A DNA stretch of 64,000 nt from Melanocharis versteri (lineage: Eukaryota > Chordata > Aves > Passeriformes > Melanocharitidae). The DNA is taken from the NCBI GenBank assembly GCA_013397845.1, contig VZTG01006027.1:434001-498000 (forward strand). Reading direction: 5' to 3'. A program made the position numbers and the translations under genes. Under the pieces are notes generated by a model. That model was not told the DNA's origin. It searched no databases and saw nothing but the letters and a program-made list of their open reading frames with translations. How positions within the stretch are numbered: position 1 is the first letter of the stretch; every line of letters starts with the position of its first letter. This document shows, piece after piece, positions 12,830-25,299 of this stretch.

Positions 12830-14424
12830 AAAGACAACTTTGCCTGAGGGAAACCACTCTTTGTTTTGGCTTAACTGAACACCCATTAATTTTATAGGAA
12901 GGGCTAGGGGGAAGGGCTTGTGTCTCCACAGATTTATAGTCTTTTCATGCCAACTGGGAAGGAAATTCTCACATGCTTGTGTAGCATCAGACTTCTCCCA
13001 CAAAGCTCATATTTACCGAAGAATGCAAAGCTCCCCCAGGGAGTCTAGGAGCTGATGAGACTATGAGGATCTGTTATTTATATTATAACAGTGCCCAAGA
13101 TTTTTGGACATTGCACACATTCGGGGAAGATGCAGCCCCTCCCTGAGAGGGTTCACGCTCATAGCAAATTACTCACTTTCATGGAAATCAGCATGAGTTA
13201 CACGTGTTTTTCTGGAACAGAGCTATTGGTTCACACAATCAGAGGCAACCTGATGCCTCCATCTCCCCACTCCAGCAGACAATGAGCCTACTCATTCGGA
13301 TCATGGTTGCTGTGCCCAAACTTGCCAAACAGGATTGTGGTCGAGCAACAGAAGAGCCGACCTGTGCCAGATGCACCAACACTCCCTGGGAGCAACTCCG
13401 CTGGAGTTGGTCACTGGTGCTGATTGTGAAAGAAATTTGTGAGCAATCTGACTGATTTTATGAACTTGTTGAATTCCTGAGAGAACGCTGAATCAACCAG
13501 CTGCCGACAGAGGTGGTGTCGTCACTTCGCCTTCAAGCCTCAACTGATTCATCCCAGTTAACGTAACCTGTTTGCCACTTGCATGTGCTGGGAGGCACAG
13601 GCTGAAGGAAAGCTGCAGCAGAGTTTGCCCTAGGGCCAGAGAACCCTTTTTTTTTTTGGTAAGAAAATCTTTATTGAAGGGAAACAAGTTATTTCACTGA
13701 CTCGAAGGCACCCCTGGAGTTTACAGAGCCTTCCAGAATGAAAAAGGCTGATATGGACGTTATCTTTTCTTTTGTTCACTCTGAATTTGTCTGGAGGTAT
13801 CTGGTGCAGGTACTATAAGAGCTTCCTAAAATACCTACCTACAAGAGAAAAGAAGGGAGGGGGGAAATAGCACAAAGACTAGGAAAGAACCAGAATGGGT
13901 AGGGGAAGAATGGAAAGTCCTGGTAAGGATCAAACACAGAGCAACTCAGTGCAGGTTGGAAAATCCTTGTCCTACCTGCAATGCGTGTGCAGAACACAGA
14001 AGTGATGGACTTACAAATACAGAAAAGAAAATGTGGATTAGAACGAAGAAAACCCTTTCTGCCAGAAAGAACAAAATGTGTGAATAAGAGATGCCATGGC
14101 ACCTCAGCTTTGGGGGTCTGCAAAGCATTGCCCAAGTGCACATGGTCTGAAAAAAGGACCAGACAGTTACTTGGGGTCCCCTCCCAGTCCTACAATCAAC
14201 AGAGAACTCCTGAAAAGAAGTAGTGAAGAAATTCAGAGCGTTTCCTGATGGCAGAGCTCTGGGTGAGGCACACGGGGAGTGTCACCCCGACGATGTCCCA
14301 ATCTCTCAAGCACACACCAGACAGGCTGCAGGGAGTGACAGAGCTCCAGGAGGCAGCTGGAGCCTGCTCAGGGGGCCAGCAGAGCCCTCCCATCCTGACA
14401 CCAGATTTGAGCGTCGTGAACTGA

Positions 14425-14448
14425 GTGTTTTCACCTCAGCTTTGCTGC
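14425..14448 (+). repeat. 24-bp exact repeat, copy 1
   Basis: The 24 bases beginning GTGTTTTCACCTCAGC recur exactly at 15603-15626. Flanking sequence on either side does not match. The 24-base identity is far above chance for a window this size, so the copies are probably the surviving core of a dispersed repeat or a short templated insertion. Both sit in non-coding sequence. Confidence 0.85.
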
Positions 14449-15602
14449 CAACTGTATTTCCCAAATCTTGCCCGGGGCAACTCTGCACATGGGGATTTAG
14501 CCAGAAGTGCTCTCACTCCCAGAACAAATCTTCACAGAGCTCAGGTTCTCCTGGAGGTGATCTGAGCATCCCTGCCCTCAGGGCAGCAGGCGGGTGCCTA
14601 CCAACTCCCTTTCCACATCGGTTTTTACTTTTTCTCATTACTTTTAACTGCTGATAGGAAGGGAAGCAAAGCCCGTTGTCATAGGGGTTTGTAAGTGATG
14701 AACATTTGTCTTTCTGCCTACGGAAAACTGCCAAATCATAAAGCTCCATCCTGTTTGTAAAACAAGCCCTGGGGTATTATTTTTCCTAAAGTCAATGATG
14801 TCACAGAAATACTACTTGAAAACAGAATCTAAAATTACACTCTTGAGTGCAGCGCATTCTGGAGTTTTCATTGGCACTGCTAAAATTGTTCTGTTGTGTT
14901 TTTCTGGCACAGTCCATAGTCAGATAATTGCTTGGGGCTAATCTTGAGAAGGCAAAATATACACAACCAGCACAATTCCACTTCTGCTCCATCTTCTATT
15001 AAGAAACAAATATTCTCCACAGCATGAAATCAGTTTATCTTTGCCAACAAACTCTGCTAAATGGAGCAGAGTGAATTTGGGGAGCAGGGGGTGGAGTGTA
15101 CAATTTTGGCAAGGCAAAAAGCTTTTGTGAATTATTGCATAGCCAAACTGTTAGCTTTTTTTAAAGGGGAGAAGAAAGGCTATAACAAGAGGTCAAAGAG
15201 TTTTGTTTAGTCTGAAAGATTTCTGAATTATTTTTCCCTCCAGAAATACATATGAATGAGGGGAAAAAGGGACACCTAGGCTATTTACCCTGCTCTGGCT
15301 CCAAGCAGAATTTCATGACTGTTCCAGACAAGTTCAATCAGCCATTTAAAGACCTTTCCACCTCCTATATTTACTGTGCTATAAAAGATTTGCTGTGCAG
15401 CATTATTCCACCCTATTTCCAGTAGCAGTGCCAAGAGCCAGAGCACACCGAGTCATGTTGGTGAGGTGGTAACAAGCAGTGCCAAGTCCAGCTTTCAAGA
15501 ATATGCTTGCAACACCACCAGCACACCTGAGCCAGATATTGTGTCATTCAACCAGATATTCACTTTACCTTGTCTGGCAGAAACACCCATCACTCCCAGA
15601 TG

Positions 15603-15626
15603 GTGTTTTCACCTCAGCTTTGCTGC
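15603..15626 (+). repeat. 24-bp exact repeat, copy 2
   Basis: Same-orientation exact match to 14425-14448, 1178 bp downstream of it. The match stops abruptly at both ends. Confidence 0.85.
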
Positions 15627-16480
15627 TGGGTGACCTACAGAGACTTGCTCCATCTCCTGCAAGCGCCCATTCCTTCACATGAGTATCTCTGCGTGGGTGA
15701 ACAGCCTTCCTTAAGCAAAGCAACACATGCAATTTGATTTAATACGTTCTTTTCAAAGGTCTTGCAGAAGCTAATATGCCCTTGAAGGCTGCATAGTTGG
15801 CCTCCACCTGTGATAAGACACTGTGTGGGAAGAACAGAAAAAGTACATACAACCACCAAATCAAGACGCTGGTCACTGAATTTGAGGACCAGAGCACCTA
15901 ACCTGGATCCCATCAAGTCATCTATAGGATTTAGTCTGTCAAAGTACTACAGGCTGAGACTTCTATAAGAAAGGTCAACCTCTTGGACTTGGAGTGAGAA
16001 AACCAAAGAGCCTGGTAAAGCCCAGCAACTCATGCTGAACCAGTATTTCTGGTTGTACGTGGCAAAGTTCACATTCCTTTTTGAACAGAAAAGCAAAAGC
16101 CTGCAGAGGAGAAAAGTTGGAGAGACATACAGGGGATGTCACCTCTCTTTGTGCTCTGTATCACCAGATATTCCTGAATTAGTGTATTTAATACCAACAG
16201 TCATGTCAAACACAGGATGCTAACTTGCTCCAACTTCTGTGAGAACGCTGAACAAGGCTGAGCCCCAAAGCCCAGCAGCCCCCCAGCACCAAAGCCTGCA
16301 GCATAACCCAGCTTCCCACCTCTGCAGCTGGGGCAAGACACTATTCATCCACCCCCTACATATTAGCACGATAACTAATAATATTCTATAGGAGGAAAAC
16401 AGCAGGATGTAAAATCTGCTTATTTAGGTGCACCGCCAATTCTTCCAGTGAAACCATCCCATCTTCCAGCCAGCTAAGAT

Positions 16481-16492
16481 TTCTAATTAGAA
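16481..16492. promoter_or_regulatory. perfect 12-bp palindrome TTCTAATTAGAA
   Basis: A perfect palindrome centred on TAATTA, the inverted dimer site of paired-like and other homeodomain proteins. It lies in AT-leaning sequence. A 12-bp palindrome in 64 kb is not rare, so function is only suggested. Confidence 0.3.
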
Positions 16493-16739
16493 TATGAGGA
16501 AATTCAGCTTCAGCTGACAGTGAAATACTTGAATTAGCCACAAGCCGTGGTAATTTGGGATCCTGGTTTCTGTCATTCCCTGCAAAGCTGACATTACAGT
16601 ATGCAATTTCTGCAAAGGAGAAAAGTCAAGTTTCTTCAAGATAAGGCCCTGACACAGTTTATTTATTTGCAATCTTTAGGGAGTGCTTAGCAAGCTCTAG
16701 AAACAGGCATAATAGAGAGTAATATAATGCATTTAATTT

Positions 16740-18212
16740 ATTTAGTCCATCAAGGAGACTTTGCACACATCCACCTTCCCAACACAGCACTCCTCAGGTA
16801 ACATGAGTCAAGGCATAGCCAGGGTGGCAGAGGTGAAGTCTGCTTAAAGCCCAGGAAAAAGGGAGTGGAAAAGCTGAGAGCTCTTTTTAACTCTAAACAC
16901 TGCTGTACAACCAACCAACAAAATGAAGTGAGCTTCCTATCCATCAAGGTCTGCTGTTTAACTTAATTCAGAGAAAGGTAGTATAATTTCAGAGAAATTA
17001 TGGCATTTTTTGTTGGCAGACATTCCAGTGGTGCAGTGATGCATGCTTCTCAAATGCCAATAACTGTTATTTACGTCTCTCCTGAGCAACATCTCTGTGG
17101 GCTGGGACCTCCCTTGGGAGCCACAATGGGAGACATTTCCAAGCAGAAGGACTCAGTGGCTATTTCACTGTCTCTCCAGAGGCAAGAAGAAGGGGAAAAA
17201 AAGAAGTCTTACTGTGTGCCTTCCACAGCAATTTTTCTAAGAGGCCAAATGCCTCCAAGACAGAGATTAATATTTCAAATAAAGTCCCCTGATTAGCCTC
17301 ACAAAGCTTCGCAAAGGGGCTGGAAGGAAAAAGATGCTCTGTGCTGATCTGGACCGCTGGATTCCCTCAAGGCAGATTGTTACAGTGTGACGTAAGAAAA
17401 CACTCCAGCTAACAACAGGCCCTCTTACTTTCTTATTTTCTTTGTGAGGCTTGGAAAATCCCAACCCCAGCCACTCCTGCTTTATTTTGGCACCTTTGCT
17501 ATTGATCCCAGCTGAAGCCAGATACCACAGAGCTGTGGAAACATTAAAGAGAAATGCACCACACTTCATCAAAACACGAACCCCAAATCCTCACAGTTTG
17601 GGCAACTACACAAGGCAGGTTTATTTCATCTAGAGGTTGATCCTAATTAGAACTAGCAGATATGTAAAGACAAATATATGCACAGCCCAAGTGTGCAGCT
17701 ACTCAGGGAACACAGAGGTCAGGCATCAACCATACTTCAACCACTCAAACCTTCTGATTTCAGGCTGGGGTTGGAGCACAATTCTGAAAATGCTCTTGGT
17801 ATAGCATGTGTCACTGTTGTTCCCTTAAAGCCAGGGGTAAGGACTCTACTCACATATTTCTACAGCAGCGCAAACTGGCAAATCCCAGGATGCTGCAGGT
17901 CTTGATTCCCTGCTGAGCCACATGCTCCCACATGCTGTACAAGAAAGGCTTCCAAACAGGAGGCTGCAGATCTTGGATGACCACACATCCCTCTTAGCAT
18001 GGGGAATATTCCTTCCATAAAAGGATTACACAGCAGTTTCATGGATGGGAAGCACCCTGGATACCCATCAAATATTCAACAAAACTGAGAAAGTGAGCAG
18101 GGTGTCCCTGCACCAGTAGCTCACTGATACCTAAAATGCACAACGAGTGCCAAAAGTTGGCTCCTGAATTCCCTCAAGACAAGGCTTTTTATACAGAGAA
18201 CAAAGAGCTGCC
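16740..18212. other. non-coding, nothing recognised
   Basis: Unique sequence with only short overlapping frames of up to about 100 codons and no domain resemblance. Confidence 0.5.
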
Positions 18213-18229
18213 TTTTTTTTTTTTTTTTT
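18213..18229. repeat. poly-T tract (T17)
   Basis: Uninterrupted T17 tract. No recognisable element is attached. Confidence 0.95.
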
Positions 18230-21200
18230 AACTCTCAGACAAATAAAAGTCCTGCCTTTTGCCTGTGGGCTGTGCTGAGAAAAGGGCTGTGCCTTGCAAA
18301 GCGAACAAGCTGCCCTGAGGCTGACAGATGCAGGGAACAAGGCAGCTCAGGGTCATCCCGAGGGGGCTGGAGGACTTGGTATCCCGGTGAGGGAAAACCT
18401 CAAACCTCAGCTGAGGGGCAGCACCTTGTCCCCTGCTGCATTTACCAGCAAAGATGGGACCAGCCGGGGCCAGACACAGCTACAGTCAGTGTGGGGGTCA
18501 TCTTCAGTTGCACTGGGGTTTGTGTATTTCAAAAGCCAGAAGGAGCCCTTTAAGTGTAGGAAATCTGCTTTCAGGATGAAGTTGACACCTTTGCAAGGCA
18601 GGCACACAAGTCCAACTTCAAAGCAAGGAAAACTAGAGGCAGGAATTCTGGAGGGTTTCAGCCTTTCACAGGGGGAGGTCCTGTTATCTGCACATCACCG
18701 TGCTGCAGTCTCACAATCCACTTCCTCCAGCACCGCAAGGAATTTCGCTGCGGATGAGCAATGCTTTCAGAAAGAGGGATGTGCAGAGAGGCTGGATAAA
18801 CATCGCAGCCCCACTGGCTAACTCAGTGCTGTTCCAGGGGCACAGGTTAAAGTGCCTCACAGCCTTTACTCGGCCCTCACCCCCACAGGTAGCCAGAAGA
18901 TGACAAACAGCAGGAAAGTCAATGCCTTTTAGTCACACAAGACAAGCAATGGCAACAAGCTCCATGCCCAGCTGCAGCCGGTCAGGAAGCATGGCCACAT
19001 GTTTTTTTCATTGCAGTTTCATTTTATAACAATCAAAACCTTGCAGAACAGTTTGAACAGGTTCTAGAGCTGGCAAAACCTCCCTGAGGCAGCCTAAATA
19101 TCACACTTCTGTCAAAACAAGGACTTGAGCCCTATTCTCCTCAATCACTGGCAACTGCTGTACTACTATGCTTGCTTACACAATTCAAGTTTATGAGGCT
19201 TACAGGGATATCCTTATTTTGCAGGTGAAAGCCAGTAGTTAGAAAACAGGGAGTTGTGTGAGGACCTCCAAAGGGGATGAAGACAAGAACCTCAGTCTTC
19301 TCATGAGAAGCATCCAAGCCCCTTGTCTCCATCGGCTCTCAGCCATCTCCTCCAGGATGAGCACGGTGCTGCAGGCACCGAGCCCCAGCTGAGGAAGCGA
19401 GGTGGGAATCAGTGCTCTCCAGGGCTTGCACAGCTGCAGCAGGAGGACTGGAAGTTGCCACCCGAGGGCTGTAGCAGCGGCCACCATGCCCTGCTGATTC
19501 AAGTGGGTTACAGTCACTTCACACAGTTTGCTCAGCCGAGTCCCAGGAGGGTTTGGCCACAGCCAAGCACCAGCCCCAGCGACAGCGCAGGCTTGCACTG
19601 CACAGGGAGGGCAGGAAACAGTTTGAATCCAAGAGCTGTGCTTTAGCAGTGCCCAGGGCCCCATGCCATCAATAAGAGCCCTGTTAAGCCTCAGGCTGTA
19701 CAAGACAGACAGGTAGCTCCAAGCCCAGGACAGAGATTATTTCAGTTTAAGATGAAGCAACAGGGGAACAAAGTAAGTAGAAAATGAAAGTGGGTAGCAT
19801 GAAAGGAGCAGTCCTAGGATAGCAGCAAAAAGGTTTAAATCTGAGCTCTCACTGGAGTCAGAAATGCTGGTCTAACTACAGTCCTTGAACAGCTCTAGGG
19901 CTTGTGCAGCCACTCAGTATGCAAAAATAAACTTGAACAAAACACCCACTCCCTCTTCCAGCACTGAAGTAGCTGCTAGAGATGGACCAGAAATGCAGAG
20001 ACATGAGAGAGAGTGGGAAAGCTTCTCTTTTGGTTTTGGTCTTAAGATAATACTGCGGACAAGAGAGGTGGTCCTGCAGATATTCAATGGATGACAAGCC
20101 TGTGCCTGAACACAAATGGTGAAGACATTCTACTTAAATGTGGCAAACAGGCAGTGAAAGCTGCAGCTCTGACCAACAACAGGGAACGGCAGCATATAGA
20201 ACAGGGCAACAAGACAAGCAGTTTATGATGGGACTGGAGAAAGCTGAGGCAATCACAGTGACTACCAGCTTTTTGCGACAACATCTGGACACACATTTCC
20301 CGAATGCACCAGTGACTAGTGTGGAAATCCCTGGAAGATGCAAGAACTGGAGCAGAGATGGAGCCATGACATCTAATCTGGGGTGACATCTGCCTCTGGG
20401 CTAGAGCAGCAAGATTGGGTTTGCCACTACTGGAAAGAAGATTGCTGTAGTCAGAACAGAGCCGCTCAGGGAAGGAAAAAAGCAGTAGTGTGAAGAGAAA
20501 GTGGAATTCAGTATTATTCAGGAAGCTGAGGAACAAACTGGACATGGTCTGTAGAACAAATAAAGAAAATTCCAGTCTGTGATCCTTGTGGGTCACACAT
20601 GGTGACTAAGGAAGGAGGAACATAGTTTGAGAGAAAAGGCCAAGTGTCTTCTGTGTATCATTCTGATACTTCAGTTGTGGTAAGAGCCATTTGGCACAGA
20701 CACCCTCCTGAAGTGGAAGGACACAGCTGCAAAAATGGAGACCACTTCCAATAACACAACCTGCAAGGTGTGAAATCAAGAGAGAAGCAGGATGGGCACA
20801 AGCAGAGGCATGGAACAACCAGATCAGATCAACTTGGGCTTAAAATGAAAGACACGTTAGAAAGTCAAAATGAAACGTGTCTGTTTATTGATAGATCTTT
20901 GAGACTGAGCTAAATTTAAATCAAGAACACTTGAAAATGAAACATTCTGCAGAGATGTGGTTATTTGTACAGCTTTGGTTAACACCCTTCCTGGCAGTGA
21001 AATGCACTTTAATGTGGTAAAGGCAGTGCAAGAAGAATGTTGCTGTCTTCTTGTCGCTGTGCCTTACACGTTAATCTTTGCAGATTTTTGCCCCATGTGT
21101 CTCTGTGCAGCCCCATCCCCACAATCAGAGATCCTAGAAGGTTACCCAAGTACCAGAAGGTCTAAATCATCAGTTGCCAGCACTACATTACATCCCAAGC

Positions 21201-21339
21201 ACAAAACAGGGCATCTGGAACAGCCTGCAAAGCATGGAGCTCCCTCAGCATCACCCAAACCTGAAGAAAATGATTCCCCTTTCCATTAAATCCCAAGTCT
21301 GCCATTGCAGAGGGTCAAGGCAGACTCCTCAGAGAGTCA
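18230..21339. other. non-coding stretch, nothing recognised
   Basis: Contains open frames of 175 codons (18294-18821, plus), 154 codons (19239-19703, minus) and 170 codons (20084-20596, minus). None resembles a known family, and opposite-strand frames of similar length overlap them. I treat all as chance frames. Confidence 0.45.
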
Positions 21340-21610
21340 CAGGCTTCATGCTGTCACTCATATTAATGATGCAATGCTTTATTAATTGGAGTTTTCCTGA
21401 ACAGCATGTGTAGTATCAGTGACACTCATAATTAAATAGGCAGGCAGCATTTTTTTTTTAAATGAGCTGTGAGTTAATTGAATTCTGGAGTCCCTGTGAT
21501 CAGCTGTGAAATTTATACCTGCAATTTGTGCAGGCAGCAAGAACTAGAGCCTTTGGGGCCTTGTTATTCATCAAAAATAGGCTGATTTATTTGTGCCAAG
21601 TATCTCTGTA
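21340..21610. promoter_or_regulatory. candidate conserved regulatory element
   Basis: A 270-bp stretch with CATATTAATGATGCAATG, TTATTAATTGG, CATAATTAAATAGG, GAGTTAATTGAATTC, GTTATTCATC and CTGATTTATTTG. It has homeodomain cores throughout, a C/EBP-like TGATGCAAT, and an internal T10 tract. It has low CpG and no reading frame. The texture is that of deeply conserved vertebrate enhancers. Alignment to other amniotes would be needed to confirm this. Confidence 0.4.
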
Positions 21611-24600
21611 GGAGGCTCTTGGGCCCGATGTACAGTCACTTTCCTCCAATTAACCTCCCTGGCCTAGAGGGAAAAGAGAATTAGACATCTGTTAAAAGCA
21701 CAAACCTAGTCTTGAGAAAGTAGGCACATTTCAGTGGAAGCCAGCTCTCAGCTGAGTTAACCTCTGGCCACCAGCAGCTGAGGAGTTCCCAGCATGAAAT
21801 ATGTCAAAAACAGCCGACACAAACTACAGAGTTGAAGCAACTCACAGATGATAAGAAGTGGAAGGACCACTCTGCTTCACAGAGAGCTGACCCCTCTGGA
21901 TTTGGGAGGTGCTCTGGTGGACAAGTGCTACAGTGTAGGACAGCAGTCCCTCTCCTCCTATTTTCTATCTCAGTTCCCAGAAGACTGGGTGCTTAGCAGC
22001 CACTTTTCAAGCCACCCTCCTTTCACTTATTGCTCAGTTTGGGTAAGTCTTTGTACAAGGACTGGAACTGGCTCACTTTTTTCGTTTCCTTAGGTTGGGG
22101 CTCAGCACAAAGCAGCTCACTGTGGTGAAAGCAGGCATTTCTTAGTAAGAAGTTTGCACACACTTTCAGGAAGTTTTCCAGCCACAGACCACTGTGTCAG
22201 AATCATAAGGACAAGCCAGAAGCTGAGAAGAGATCTTGAGGACTGGAGCTGTATCTCCTTTCTGTACAAATCCTTCTGGGATCCCCTCTTAGGGCCAATC
22301 ATTGCCTAAGAGCACCCATGAAATGGTACAGCAGAGCCAGGAACCAATAATACTCCTTGCTCAATGGATTTTCCAGTCCAAGGCTAACCCTGCCAGCAAT
22401 ATGACAACATTGTTCTTCATCACTGAAGCACGGCACTGAAGCATTAGCTAATCCCTCTCAAGTGTGTGGGAAATAGTTTGGAGCTCTGCAGTTGGCTTTT
22501 ATAAAACCGTCCATCAGAAATGGCTCCAAGGCACAGACAGATCTGCCATGTGGCCATTCCGGAGAGCCCAAAAACGTGACTAGTTTTGCATGGGAGAAAT
22601 ACAGGCCAGCATTTGTTTAATAATGTTTGCTTTCACAGAGAAAGTCTGAGATCAAAATGGCACCTGCTACCCTCAAAAGTACTCCAGAAGAAGCACAGTC
22701 AAATAGTCCACCCTGCTCTTGTCCACAGCAGATTGCAGCACCAGGTTTTTATCCTCACCATACTCTCTCTAGCTATGGGATCCATGACTTTCGGTCGGGA
22801 TTTTGTTTGTCTCTTTTTTTCTGTGCTGGATTTCCTTTAAAAGGCTGTAGTTTAGTTTGCAATTTCTTTTGGTTGACTTGGGTATAAAGTTTACTCTGTC
22901 CACCATTTAAGAAAGCTCATATCCATGTCTGCTAGAAATCATGGGAGGCCAACATGCCCCTCTTTAACAGTTCTTCGCCCCCATCCAGGGTTGTTTTTCG
23001 ACAGCCATTCAGGGGTAAAACAAACAAAACCCAAACACACAAACCACAAGACATACACCATATTGACAGCCTGATGAACTGTTAAAAAGCCTATCTTTCC
23101 TTATGACTAAAAGCAGCCATTTAAAATGATCTGTCAAGACTTGTTAATGACTCTTGTAAAGATCTTCAGTGATGCCCTATGACATCAACATCACAAGAAT
23201 CTATGTGAAGTCTGTTTATGTAGAAACTGGTCTCCCAGGCAAACTATTTTATAAACAGTTAGAAATTCCTTTTTGTATTTCAGCTGGTATTTGTTCATGA
23301 ATTAGCTCAAAGTGCAATGCAACCCAACCTCCAAGCAGCTTAGGTGGTTGTTTACAAAAGAAAGGCAATGGCAGAAGCTGGTCCCAGAAGTCAGCCTGGG
23401 AACCTCTTAATAAGGACATTTCAGTCCTCCAAGACACTCCTCCCACTGCAGAAATGCAGCTGCCACACAGCAATTGTAGCCTGCCGGCATTAGATGGGAT
23501 CTTCAGTAGATTAAGAACTGCTCCAGTGATTCTGGACGTCTGCAGTTTCTCCCAGGAGTACTTCATCGTTGAACCACGCTTTAGGGTACACTGCTTTCAG
23601 CAGAGGCCTCAGCAGGTACCGTTGCTCATTAAAGCAGACAACAACAGCCCAAGATTTCCTGCTGATCCAGGAAATTTCCCTGCTAAACACACACCAATCC
23701 TCAGAAGCACACAGCTTCATGTGCAGCCGCTACCTAGAGTGCCTGAGTTCAGCGAGCAGCAGAAATGCCACAGTGTATTACCAGGGAAAGACATAACACG
23801 AGTATAACTGCAGAGGAATACATGACAGGAGTCAAATGCTTAAAAGCATGAGATACACAGGTCTACAGTGAGGTAAAATAAAATCCCACAAGAAACAACC
23901 AGGCTGCGAACCAGGGCGATGTAACCAGTACTTACCAAATAGCTCCAGGTACTTTCAGTGTATGCAAAGCTGTATCTTCGACTTCAGGCATTTAAGCAGG
24001 ATTTAAATACTTTAAGCAACATGAGCTATTTGCACCAGAGAACTGGGTACCGGATATCAGGCTCTGCCACCCAGGGACAGGACCATGCCACGCCATGAAT
24101 GACCCTCCCACCCTGAGCCAGTGCCGGCTGGGGCAGCAAGCATCGCTGCTGGCACTTAGAGCTCTCCTGGATCTCTGCAGGCAACAGGCTGGAATGAGGC
24201 TGGAGCTGCCTTCCAGAAAGTCTCACACAGTTCACGGACAGCAGGCTGAACTCACAGCTACATTAGCAAGAGTCGCTCAGAGAAATGAGAACACAGATGC
24301 AAAAAGGGAAAGGCTTTCAAGCCATTTATGGCAGAGGATCACCACTGACATTTTCTGTATTGGTTTTGTTGTTTTGTTTTTTTAAAGCATATACATACAC
24401 CTACATGTAAACACATCTACAAAGAAATCAGAACATGTACCTTGAAGTTATTTATGCAATCTCTATAGGTTTAGTCATCATAGACAAAAACATTGCATCC
24501 ATCTGTCATGCTGGATCAGATAACCGATCCATCAAACCTAATAACTACTTCTGGAAAGCAGGCGAAAAACACACTTGCTTAATTCTGCCTCTTAAAGGTA

Positions 24601-24920
24601 CACAGCCTTTCCTCTCACTGTGAGCACACAGGAGCCACCAAGGTCCAAAAGGCCTACAGGGCATCAAATGTTTGTTTCAGGTATCTTGAAAAAAACCTCA
24701 ATCATCAGGAAATATACAAGGATAAAACACCAAGAGGCTCTCCTGGTGAGCCATCCAGAAGTTAGCCGCCAAGAACTCACCCTAAAAAGAGAGGTCATCT
24801 CCAGTACAGCTCTTTTGCGTTCACCATCCCAGCTAACGCAGCACTGCACCGCAAAACCTCCAGCACTCCCCAGGGCACGGGGAGCGAACAGCCCAGATCC
24901 CTCATACCTCATGGGGGGGC
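21611..24920. other. non-coding stretch, nothing recognised
   Basis: Unique sequence. 23060-23240 is AT-leaning but has no dense motif cluster. Open frames of about 100-117 codons are without recognisable content. Confidence 0.5.
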
Positions 24921-25285
24921 TACAGAGGCTTCATCCCAATGGGAATCACACAGCAGGCTCTGCAGACCTTCATCCCAACGGGGATCACACAGCGGGCTCT
25001 GCAGACCTTCAGCCCAACAGGGATCACACAGCGGGCTCTGCAGACCTTCATCCCAGTGGGGATCACACAGCGAGCTCTGCAGACCTTCATCCCAACAGAG
25101 GTCACACAGCGAGCTCTGCAGACCTTCATCCCAACGGGGATCACACAGCGGGCTCTGCAGACCTTCATCCCGACAGAGATCACTCTGCAGACCTGCGTCC
25201 CAAAGGAGCTCACAGCGGGGCTCTGCAGGCTTCATCACAACAGAACCCATCAGGGCAGGTTCTGCACGCCTCCATCACAATGGCA
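24921..25285. repeat. 39-bp minisatellite, about ten copies
   Basis: The marker TGCAGACCTT recurs at 24961, 25000, 25039, 25078, 25117 and 25156, exactly 39 bp apart. Diverged copies are phased at about 24921, 25186 (preceded by a 9-bp deletion), 25224 and 25263. Core units share GATCACACAGCGGGCTCTG. Because 39 is divisible by three and the unit lacks stops in several frames, long repetitive reading frames appear on both strands: GITQRALQTFIPT and HPNGDHTAGSADL on plus, VCRARCVIPVGMK and CDPRWDEGLQSPL on minus. This is the expected by-product of such a repeat and not by itself evidence of a protein. It abuts a CpG island on its right. Confidence 0.93.
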
Positions 25286-25299
25286 GCCCCTCCCTAGGG

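Larger units (their letters stand above)
12830..16480. other. non-coding stretch apart from the paired 24-mer
   Basis: Mostly unique sequence. It holds a T11 tract near 13647 and a CRE-like TGATGTCA near 14797. A 143-codon open frame at 14223-14654 has no recognisable domain and no supporting splice or start context. Confidence 0.45.

Noticed and set aside
18294..18821. 175-codon plus-strand open frame
   Set aside because: Composition and content look random and other frames overlap it.
20084..20596. 170-codon minus-strand frame rich in Leu/Ser/Phe
   Set aside because: Hydrophobic content comes from reading purine-rich DNA on the complementary strand. No domain or conserved motif seen.
24921..25285. 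Regularly spaced repeats considered as a CRISPR-like array
   Set aside because: There are no unique spacers. The whole 39-bp unit repeats, and the genome is vertebrate.
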